Shown here: positions 55,408 through 64,000 of the stretch, in pieces
How positions within the stretch are numbered: the stretch's first letter is position 1
How the letters are laid out: each line of letters begins with the position of its first letter
Source of the DNA: Thalassia testudinum
Taxonomy: Eukaryota; Streptophyta; Magnoliopsida; Alismatales; Hydrocharitaceae
Direction: 5' to 3'
NCBI GenBank assembly: GCA_037157565.1
Contig: JAZHRO010000054.1
Span: forward strand, 20,133,501 to 20,197,500
DNA length: 64,000 nucleotides
The notes under the pieces: model-generated
The model's input: only the letters and a program-made list of their open reading frames with translations
Told to the model about the DNA's origin: nothing
Database searches by the model: none
Position numbers and translations under genes: made by a program

Positions 55408-58108
55408 TGTTACGAACGCGCAGCTTCAGATGTCTTTTAAGACGTCTGGGAGGTGGCCCAGACGTTGGACCAGACATCTGGAACCCCTTCCAGACGTCTG
55501 GGATTCGGTTTTTTCGACACGCGCGGTTTCGTCTGCGCGCCTGAGCGCGCAGACCTGCGAGCAGATCTCTCTCTCTCTCTTTCCCGCTCTCCTGCGACCG
55601 CAGGCTGCGCCCTCTGTCCGCTCTCTCTCCTCCCTGCGCGGCTTTAAAACGCCACGCCCTCTCCCTCACTCTCATCACCTCCGCTCCCTTCCTCTTTTCC
55701 TTCCAGCCGGTGAGCGAGAGCGAGCGCGAGTGAGCGGCGGCAGCGATAGCCGCGGTGAGCGTGGGAGGAGGTGTTGCGCGAGGGAGGAGGTGCTCGGCCG
55801 GAAGGAGAGCTTGCCGGGGCTGCTAAAGCCAGTCGGCGGGGGGAGCAGCAGACGTCCGAGATGACGCGGGAGGCCTGCTGCAGCTCGAGCAGTAGGCGGA
55901 CGAGGCGCGGCGCGGCCGTGCGTCGCGAGCGGAGGGCGAGTCGCGTCCTGATTCTGGAATTTTCTCCAGAATCAGACGTCTGGGCTTCCAACCAGACGGC
56001 GAGGAGGACGTCTGGAGGACTGTCCAGACGTCTGAAAGGTGAGTTATTTCCGTCTTTCTTCCTCTTCTTCGACTGACAGTATTGAGAGAGAGAGGAAATG
56101 GGTACGCGCAGGTTCGGATTCGCCATCCAGCGCGAATCAGACGTCTGGCTGCAGTGCCAGACGACGGGAGCGACTTCCAGACGTCCGGGGTAACCATCGG
56201 ACATCTGGGAACTAGGCCAGACGCCCCCGCAGGCTTCTGGACGTCTGAGAGACCACGCAGAGCAAAGGTAACCTCTGATCCAGTTTTTCAGACGTCTGGA
56301 AGAGGTTTCAGACGTCTGATTTTGCACTGTTTCGTCGTTTTTGACCCGTTCGGAGTCTATTTTCCGTATTTCGAGTTGCGTTCTTTTCGGAATTAAATCC
56401 TCTACCCGTCTACAGTAGCTATATACTGTTTTGAGAAACTCCTTGTGTTTGAACCTTGTGATAGGACCCCGTTTCGTTGTAGTCTCGAGGGTTGCGGAGG
56501 CGCGTGGGATTCCCGACCACGCCCCTAGTACTCCTGTTGTAACCGGTAGAGTGGCTTTTAAGTTTATTAGTATAATCTGTTAAATTATGGAACCATAAAT
56601 AGAACCTAGGACATTTCTTGAATCCTAGGAATGAGAAATAGATTGAATGATAGATCCTAGGTGTTGCATGAATCCTAGGGCTGGAAAACTAGATTGTATG
56701 ATAGATCCTAGGATATGGCATGAATCTTAGGACGGGAAAACTAGTGGAATATATGAATACTGCAGTCTTGGAAAAATGGAAAGGAACAAATAGCTGCCTG
56801 TAAACTGAATTAACAGCTGCCCGTTGTGAATAAATAAACGTGATTGAGAACATGGATTATAAGAACGTGAAACTGAAAAGTGAAACCTAGATGTTCTGAG
56901 TTGAAAGAGCTGGAACCCTACGGGGAATTAGGAGTGGAACTCCTGGAAAGAGAAAGGAATGGAACTGAGAAAGAAAGACGTGGTAGTGTGCTGTCTCTTG
57001 GGTACGTAGTACCAAGGGAAGTACCTGTACCTGTTTAGTGCAGAGCGGAGCCAGCCGCCCCAGGGACCCGGGGTTAGGACTGGACACTTTGTACCGACTT
57101 GCTGGCCCTCGCATACGTAGTACCGAGGAGAGCAACTAGTGTAGGGAGGGCACTAGCTACCCCACGGTCCTCGGGGTTTTGCTAGCCTCCTACGCCGACT
57201 TGTTAGGCCCACTGGGGCAAACCAGGGTAGTCAGGCGAGGGTGCGCGGACTGTGGAGGGGCAAGGCCCCGGTTTAGTTACTGTGGAGGGGTTGGACCCTC
57301 GTTACTGAGAGGGCTCTGCCCTGTACTGGTTCCGTGCTGTGCTTTGGGCGCGCCCGTTAACGGAAACGACTGACCGCGTGCCAGTGCGGGTTAGCTACCT
57401 GTGCGTTTATCACGCGTGCCGTAGTCACCGTTACGTCTGTCCATGACCTTGGGGTGGTTGACTGAGAGTAGGATCACCACGGGGGACTCTCCCAGCCAGG
57501 AGAGCACCACGTGCTACTTCTACTTTTTGGAAAAGACTGCAATCAAGATCGTTCCCACGAGGAACATTCGAGATCAAGTAAAGGATCTGAGAAATAAATG
57601 AAATCGTGAGACAATTGAAAGACGTAAATAAAGAAAGTAACAGAACAAAACAGCTACTGTACACTCTACTGTTTCTTTTGTTTTAGTTACCACTCTACTC
57701 GACATTGTGCTGACATGTTACACTCGTTACCTTTCAGGACCAGGTGTTGAGCAGCCAGGGTCGACGGCTGCGGAGGACGCTGGGCCGAGTAGGGTCCAGT
57801 AGAGTTACCACTGTTCTCTTGTACCTCTTTTTGTTCCACTGTAGTGAGTAGTTCTTGTTACCGCTGTACTTTTCTTTACCTGCAGTTCATATTATGTTCT
57901 AAATGTTGTTCTACTGTTGTGGTGGTATATACTGTAGTGGTTTCTTTCCTTACTGCTGTATTTTGTTACTGCTAGTTATATTTCATGTTGAATGTGGTTT
58001 ATTTTACTGCTCTTTTGGTTACTTCCTCGTTGGACGACTAGGTCTTGGGATTAGTCGAGTCGGTCCGGTTCTCGTGTCTCGTAGGGACTCGGGAATCGGG
58101 TCGTTACA
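55408..58108 (+). repeat. 3' LTR of the Tekay-like chromovirus
   Basis: 2701 bp, starting TGTTACGAACGC and ending TCGTTACA. It matches the 5' LTR throughout with scattered single-base differences and no large indel, so the element inserted relatively recently compared with the element at 23529-34857. Confidence 0.94.
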
Positions 58109-59130
58109 GTGGGGGGTGGTCGCCGACGAGGCCGGGTGAGCGGGTGAGAGGGACCTCACCCCATGTGCTGAGGCGATAAGCCTATAGCACTTTTTACCTT
58201 TATATGGCAACGCGGCTGCAGAATCTTCCGAGGTTGGACTAAATGTCCCACCCCAATTGGGCGCCTGCAGCTGAGAGAGCTGCAGGCAATTGCCGCTGTG
58301 CGCGAGGCTCTCGCCCCAGCTGCAGGCCTGGGCAAAGGCGGGAAGGCGAAGCACGCAGCCTGGAGAGTCGAGGCTGGGCAGGGCGAGGTTGCAGCTGCAG
58401 GCGGAAGGAGCTCCACCTACTCAGCAATGGCGGCGGAGGGCAGGTGACCTGTTCACAGTAAAACGGCCTCTCGGCCTAATCAGACAAGCGGGGGACCTTC
58501 GCCGTGACACGGCGAAGGTGGTGCAGGGTCTGGCAGGTCGTGGGGTGGTGTCTGGCGGCGGCCCTAGGTCGGACTGCGACCGGAAAAGTGGGTTTGTTCG
58601 GGGGAGTGTTGTGGGGATGTGGAGTGGTAGTGGAGGGATGGGGGGTGTCGGGTGAGGTGAGGCGGAGCTTTTGGGGTAGGTGGCGAGTTGTGTGGAGTGG
58701 TGGATTGACGGGGGCAACTAGCCGGAGAGTGGCCGGAGATGGAGAAGGTGAGGGCGGTCAGGTCGGTCGAGGGTTTAATCAAATGTAAAATAGTGAGGAA
58801 AAGAAAGAGGGGGAAGTGGGGAGAAGTTCTGACCTAGTTGTAGAGTCGAAGGGGGCCGGAGTAGGGCGACAGTCGTATCGACTGTCGCCGGAGAAGAAGG
58901 TGCCCAGAGAGAGGGGGCGGCGACGAGGAGAAGCGGGAGAGCGCGCGCTGGGTACCGCGCGACGCGGGAAGAGCGGGCGAAGGCGGCTCTGCTGCTGGTA
59001 CTGCGGCAGAGCGACGAGGAGGAGGAGGAAGAACCGCCGGAGCTGGAGGGCTTCTGCCGGAGTGGGAAGAGAGGAAGGAGGGGGTGTTTCTTTGTCAGAT
59101 TCGAGTTGTTGAATGCGGCAGACGGTGGCG

Positions 59131-59246
59131 GCTTTTATAGAGGCGAAATCAGAGAGAAGGGCGGAGGGAGGCGACGTTCCTCCCTCGCCGGAGGATGGCC
59201 GAATTGCAACCCATACCTTCCGCACGTTCGCACGGAAGGTGTGGGT
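59131..59246 (-). promoter_or_regulatory. LTR core promoter: TATA box plus upstream palindromes
   Basis: Minus-strand CTATAAAAGC at 59131-59140. The inverted repeat at 59209-59246 (plus-strand arms ACCCATACCTTCCGCACG and CGCACGGAAGGTGTGGGT around TT) is 68-69 bp upstream, pairing at 15 of 18 positions plus a wobble. Between them is GAGGGAGG/CCTCCCTC (about 59164-59186). Confidence 0.6.
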
Positions 59247-60060
59247 GATGGCAGAGATCGTGGAGGTGTCCCTGCGACAGCAGACGTCGCAGGGAACACC
59301 CCGTTGTCTTGGCAGGGGGTTGCCCTCACCCTGCGCGGCGCCATGCCTCGTCGGAGCATGGCGCTGCTTAGGGTTTTGCAGGGAGGACCCAAATGCAAAA
59401 ACGATGAAGACTTAGGGGCCAAAATGCGAGGGTTTCAAAAGTTGATGGTCGAAAAGTAATAGATGAGGACCAAAATGAATAGTCGGTCAAGAAGGTCTCT
59501 TCTTAGGCTCAAGTTTTTATGCATGACTAAATGGGGCCTAAGGATTCTAATGGTGAATTTTATTTCTAGGTCAGACCTTGTTTGTCTGGTCAATTTACGT
59601 AAAAACCCAAATTAAATCATTAATTGGGCATGGTTCTCAATGTAGGTCAAAATGGGTTCCTAAGGCCAAATTGAAGGTTCTAAACCCTAGAGATTATTTT
59701 TCTATGAATTTTAGAGGGTTTAGTAGATTTTTGCTTTGCCTCGAACCTCGTGAATTGAAGTAGGTTTGTTTTAGGGTTACAGATTGTCATTTAATTCCTT
59801 GGAGTTGCTGTAGCCCATATCAGATCAGATCATCCCACTTTCCTTCTTATTAGGTTAGTTTGACCTATGTTTGGACCCTGAGTTACCCTGTTTGCAGATT
59901 GTGCTGGTAAAATTGCATTTTTACCCCTTATGACTTATTTTCTTCTTAAACTCAGAATTCTCTGAGTTAAGCCTTTCCTTGAGTTATGTAGGAGCTTTTA
60001 TCCTCTGTATTAGGTCAAAATGAGCTAGTTATGGCTCATGATGAGGTTCTCATCACACAC

Positions 60061-61006
60061 CTAGGACAGGTAATTTTCTATCCTCTCATTTTAACCCCTA
60101 AATTCTAAAGAGGAAGAAAAAGAAAGAAAAAGCAATTTAGGCATAACCTGTCTTCCATATTTAGTAAATCATCAAAGCTACCTGTTTTCAATTTCAACAC
60201 AGTATATCTGTACATCCATTAAGGGTATTTAGGGCTAACACCTTCTTGCTTAAGCCCTAATTACCCAATCTAAAGGAAGCTAACTGGACCAAGTAGAGCC
60301 AATATAAGATTCAAAATTATGATTTTAGAGACACACTTTCTAAAGCAAGAATTGAGAATTCCCAAAAAGAAGTGTGCCTAAGCCATTGTTTGAAAGCACC
60401 TATTTAGAGAAACCCTAAGAAATTTGGCTCTTAAAAACACTTGAACCCTAAAAGACAAAGACCTAATAAGCTCTCAAAGGAACTAGCAGGTGAAGTTGAC
60501 CCCTTGGGTCAACTAACCTTAAACTTAGGTCACTCTTTGCACTCAAAAAAGGCTAAAGTTCAAGTGAAAACCTAAGCACCTTGATCCTAACTAAAAGTGG
60601 TAGACTTAAGAGGTCAAGGTCCCCATTCTGGTCTACCTGGAATCTTAGTGACAAGAGAGGTCAGGTGGGGGAAACCCTGTAACCCGTGGGGACGCTCTAC
60701 CGTGTAGGGGTCTTCGCGGGACTCACCCTCTCTGGCTGCTCAGGTAATTCTCAGGTGGATGATCTTTTGATCAAGGGGTCCATCTGCCCCGAACCTCTAT
60801 AGTCACCCAACATTCTGGGTGTCTTGATTGGGTTTAGCACTTGCTAAACTCATCCTCTCCATCAATGTATGTTTGGTAGGAGGTTTTGGAAACCTCCTTT
60901 AGAAATTCACTCTCCTCGAGGTCGAGCCTCGGGGCCATTGTTTGTGCAACCAACACTTCACATAGACCTCTCCTTCGACTCCGAACCCAACTCACCTTCT
61001 TCCACA
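60061..61006 (+). other. Leader of the right-hand Athila-like element
   Basis: Continuation of the leader begun at 39666. It is non-coding and matches the minus-strand leader at 4448-5400 in order. It ends with TCTTCCACA just before the gag ATG. Confidence 0.75.
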
Positions 61007-62870
61007 ATGGCTCAGCCAGTTGAGGAAGAGAACAATCTGGAGCACCAGCTCCAGCGACTCAATGACCTCTTCCAGAACTTCATGCACCCACCGCAGCGTC
61101 CCATGATGCGGATCATTATAATCCCGCTGCGGTGGCTATTGAGCCTCTAGTCAGAATCCCGACTGGAGGACCTGATTCTGAACTAAAGCCCAACATGATT
61201 CATGCCATACCTAAATTTCATGGGCTTAATTCTGAAGACCCCTTCCATCACATTAAACAGCTAAAGCATCTGGCCCAAACTTTTGGGTAAGATGCACAAA
61301 ATTGGGATATTCTCCTCATGAAGATGTTCTCCTTCTCCCTTATGGACAAGGCCGCCCATTGGTACCAAACATAGACCCGACCGATCAACAATTGGGAGGA
61401 GCTTCAGTTCGAGTTCCTGAAGAAGTTCTTCCCCGTTGGTTGGACCAATGCCTTGTGCCATTAGATTACCCAATTCACGCAACAAACAGGAGAACCTCTC
61501 CATGAGGCATGGGATCGCTTTCAGGATCTCATGAGGAAGTGCCTCCATTACGGAGTTCCTAAATGGGAACAAGTTTAGTCTTTTTACTAGGGACTCCGTG
61601 AAGATATTAGGCTTTTTGTCAATGCAACTTGCGGAGGGAATATCATGGATCAGCATGAGGACACCGTGTGGGAGATTCTCGAAAATATGTGCGAGAACTC
61701 CATCAATAATGACTCCATGGGATTATTTGATAGGACGAATACCCGCGCATCGACGAAACTTAGGGGAGCACACGAGACGCAGGGCCTGTCCGCATCAGTC
61801 GACCTGGAATTGATGGCCAGTCGATTGGATAAGGTCTCTATTATTGAGAAGAAGGTGGATGAGCTGACTTAGCACTTGCAGCGAGTCACCTCTGCACATA
61901 ATTCCTTTGCACAACCTCCTTCCACACGGGAGACTGTGCAAAACATTCTCCACCGACCTTCTCCTGGGATGGAACCATATCCACCCCCATCTAATTCTTG
62001 GGTCGGAGGATCCTCCGAACCTTTCTATACTAGCTAGGGGAATTCCACTCCCCCATTCTCTGACTCTTTGGAGGTTCCTCAGACCTGCGAGGACCTCAAC
62101 GCCATCCAGAATTATCCATTTTCCAATCCTACAATCCTGGATGGTGAAACCATCCCAACTTCCAGTGGGTGGGAAATTCCCAAACTCAAAGATCACCCTT
62201 CCAGCCCTGTCCACAACCACCTCGTCCTTACCAGCCGCCTCAGCCTCGGCCCAACCCTACTTATCCATCTAGGCCAAACCAAGACCAAATGTCCCTCATC
62301 CTTCAGACTCTAGCTGACATTCAGAGAACGAATGCGGCTATTCAGAAGCAACACAAGGACGAAATCACAGAGGTTCGAAACCAACTGGCTCAGTTGGCAA
62401 ATTCTCGCCAACCAGGCACACTTCCTTCTCAACCTCTTCCTAACCCTAATAACGTGCCGACCCAGAGGCTCGTTATGAACCCAAACCTGGGCCAAGCACA
62501 CATGATTTATCAGGCCCCCTCTGTTCCTTCACCTAACGAGATGGAGGCTTCAACTTCTTATGCGAGTTATTAGCAGCAACCCATCCTATCAAACCCTAAC
62601 CAAAACCAGGCAGGATTGAATTCTGTGACCACCCGCAGTGGTAAGGAGACCCAAGATCCACCTTATCTAGACCACTCCAAGCCTGGTAGGGACCCAAAAC
62701 CTAGGATAGTAATCCAGGACGTTCCTATCCCTGTCCCCGATCAAAGACCTGGACCTATCCTAGAAGAACCAGCCAAGGTTCCATTTCTCGAGGCCTTGAC
62801 CAAGGGAAAGAAGACAACCAAACCCGTGGCACCTGAGGAGGACCTGGTCAAGCTCTTTGAGTAGGTCCAA
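61007..62870 (+). pseudogene. gag of the Athila-like element, multiple stops
   Basis: Starts at ATG 61007 (MAQPVEEENNLEHQLQRLND). A frame change occurs near 61110. The capsid-like domain is at about 61200-61640 (HIKQLKHLAQTF, HWYQT, NNWEELQFEFLKKFFP, GEPLHEAWDRFQDLMRKC). Stops are seen near 61288, 61372, 61462, 61576, 61588, 61870 and 62035, most where the minus-strand relative at 2214-4447 has a glutamine. A proline/glutamine-rich region follows to about 62860, again with TAG codons (near 62571 and 62862). It is not translatable as one protein. Confidence 0.87.
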
Positions 62871-63611
62871 ATAAACATCCCCTTGATGGATGCAATTCGC
62901 CATGTACCGGCTTACGCACGATTCTTGAAGAATGTATGTACACCTTAGCGTAAGCCACGAACCAAGAGTGGGAGTCCAATTGTACTGTCAGAGCAAGCTA
63001 GCTCTGTAATCCTGAGCAGACTCCCACCCAAGGCAAAAGATCCAAGTACTCCCCTGATTTCATGCAAAATAGGTGAAACCCAGTTCGACAGAGCATTGCT
63101 GGACTTGGGTGCTTCCATAAATCTGATACCCACATTCCTACTTAACCACCTAGAAGAATCTGAGCTAAAACCGACTGAGGTGACACTACAATTAGCAGAT
63201 CGATCTATAAAGTCACCAAAAGGGATTCTTGAGGATGTTATTGTAAGAGTGCGGGATTTGTATTTCCCTGTAGACTTCATAGTCTTAGACATGGACACAC
63301 CTGAAAACCCTAGGGATACACCAATCATTCTAGGGAGACCTTTCTTGGCCACTGCTAGAGCCAACGTCAGTTGTGAGGAGGGCCAAATAGAACTGAAATT
63401 TGAAAATCAAACTCTCAAAAGTGATATCTTTAAGGTCCAACAAGGAATCAATTGCGGTGTCATTGAACATATCTGTGATATTAGGGCTTTGGTTGATGAA
63501 ACACATTTTGAGAATAACCTGATTATGCCTCATCAACCACAGAAAGAACTTGAACCGCAATTAGAGGAGACAAACCCTGATTTAGACAAACCCATAACTC
63601 TTATCCTTTAA
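62871..63611 (+). pseudogene. Aspartic protease region of the Athila-like element
   Basis: The frame from 63096 to 63611 is open. It contains the active-site motif LDLGASINLIP at 63099-63131, followed by the flap/second-domain motif ILGRPFLATARA near 63325, which is typical of Athila/Tat proteases. A TAG near 62946 lies upstream, and a TAA at 63609, probably from CAA, separates it from the RT. Confidence 0.85.
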
Positions 63612-64000
63612 CCTCACACTTACCCTGAGCCACCCGCGGCTACTGATAACCCCATCCTTGAACTAAAACCCCTTCCTGATCATTTGAAATATATCTTTTT
63701 GGGTTCTAATCAGACTTTTCCTGTGATTATAAATTCCAAGCTCACTCCTGATCAGGAATCCCGTCTGATTGCTGTTCTCCAGCAACATCGCAGAGACATT
63801 GGTTGGACTCACGATGACTTGACTGGAATAAGTCCCTCTTATTGCACACACCGTATTTATTCAGAAGAGGGCACACGACCTTCCCATGAGATGCAGAGAC
63901 GTTTGAATCCCAATCTACAAGAGGTCGTGAAAAAGGAGATCATTAAGTGGTTAGATGCAGGGATCATCTACCCGATCTCCGACAGTCGTTGGGTGAGCCC
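63612..64000 (+). pseudogene. Start of reverse transcriptase of the Athila-like element (cut by window edge)
   Basis: In the same frame as the protease, after the TAA at 63609: LTPDQESRLIAVLQQHRRDIGW, GISPSYCTHRI, QRRLNPNLQEVVKKEI and LDAGIIYPISDSRWVS are the N-terminal RT landmarks of Athila-type pol. The catalytic FXDD motif is beyond the window. Confidence 0.88.

Larger units (their letters stand above)
47706..58108 (+). mobile_element. Tekay/Del-like chromovirus (Ty3), nearly full length
   Basis: This 10.4-kb element begins TGTTACGAACGC and ends TCGTTACA. The flanks GCGGG (47701-47705) and GTGGG (58109-58113) are a duplication with one CpG-to-TpG-type change. LTRs are 2703 and 2701 bp. 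An initiator-tRNA-Met primer site follows the 5' LTR. Gag, protease, RT, RNase H, integrase and chromodomain lie in order in 5 kb. At least four stop codons and two frameshifts inactivate it. It is the best preserved autonomous-type element in the window and the youngest layer of the right-hand nest. Confidence 0.95.
39776..60055 (-). mobile_element. Non-autonomous Athila-like element carrying a single unknown ORF
   Basis: Minus-strand element with two LTRs, a tRNA-Asp-like primer site (46953-46970), a 1.1-kb leader, one long ORF (45849-44314), a 1.9-kb non-coding tail and a polypurine tract beside the 3' LTR. The perfect TSD CACAC fixes both ends. No gag, protease, RT or integrase can be found in its 4.56-kb internal region, so it would need proteins from an autonomous relative, plausibly the family represented at 60061-64000, with which it shares leader sequence. 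Its 5' LTR is interrupted by the Tekay-like element 47706-58108. Confidence 0.85.
46976..60055 (-). repeat. 5' LTR of the non-autonomous element, interrupted
   Basis: The parts are 46976-47705 and 58109-60055 (the first five bases after 58108 being the TSD copy). Without the nested element the LTR is 2672 bp. Conserved elements on the right-hand part are the CCTTCGCCGTG/CACGGCGAAGG palindrome (58496-58518), the GGCGACAGTCG/CGACTGTCGCC palindrome (58865-58889), the TATA box (59131-59140) and the U3 palindrome (59209-59246). Confidence 0.92.
37636..64000 (+). mobile_element. Athila-like Ty3 element, split by a nested relative, runs off the right edge
   Basis: Plus-strand element: 5' LTR from 37636, leader 39666-39775, then the minus-strand element 39776-60055 inserted with a perfect TSD CACAC (39771-39775 and 60056-60060), then the rest of the leader, gag, protease and the beginning of RT up to 64000. 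Joining 39775 to 60061 reproduces the order of the homologous leader at 5340-5480 (minus), which confirms the nesting. gag has multiple stops, so the element is dead. Its 3' half and 3' LTR are beyond the window. Confidence 0.88.

Overview
This window is plant nuclear DNA. It holds one ordinary protein-coding gene inside a dense nest of Ty3/gypsy LTR retrotransposons. The gene has a very GC-rich first exon that grades into a lower-GC second exon, a pattern common in commelinid monocots, so a monocot with a large repeat fraction is the best guess. That is inference; no organelle, rRNA or tRNA marker fixes the species.

Layout. 1-8259: an Athila/Tat-like Ty3 element on the minus strand, cut by the window edge, with gag and protease but no polymerase. 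It sits in a Tekay/Del-like LTR (8260-9525 and 12270-12888) that also carries a solo Athila-like LTR (9526-12269). 12889-20569: the genic island, with two MITE-like inverted-repeat elements, a small tandem duplication and a two-exon GT37 fucosyltransferase gene (16100-19525, minus). 20570-23332: a solo Tekay-like LTR. 23529-34857: a decayed Tekay-like chromovirus whose 5' LTR contains a solo Athila-like LTR (25913-28655). 34918-37537: a minus-strand solo Tekay-like LTR. 37636 to the window end: a plus-strand Athila-like element split by a minus-strand relative (39776-60055), which is itself split by a nearly complete Tekay-like chromovirus (47706-58108). Target-site duplications (TSDs) fix most of these boundaries: GGGAC, TCCAC, CATCT and CACAC are exact; GCGGG/GTGGG, ATATC/ATGTC and CCCAA/CCCAG each differ at one base.

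How the parts work together. The Athila-like and Tekay-like families both have LTRs of about 2.7 kb. The Tekay-like elements use an initiator-tRNA-Met primer site and encode Gag, protease, RT, RNase H, integrase and a C-terminal chromodomain. The Athila-like elements use a tRNA-Asp-like primer site. All internal polyproteins are broken, mostly by CAG, CGA or TGG codons turned into stops, as expected from deamination of methylated cytosine.

Most interesting signals. (1) A 38-bp palindrome lies 68-71 bp upstream of the TATA box in all seven Athila-like LTRs, and its two arms change together. (2) The minus-strand element at 39776-60055 has no gag or pol but carries an intact 511-codon ORF of unknown function at the gag position. 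(3) Both Tekay-like elements look built to splice out about 2 kb of LTR and primer site so that an ATG-free first exon joins three bases before the gag ATG. (4) The Tekay-like LTRs carry an array of the palindrome CCAGACGTCTGG, which contains an ACGT core.
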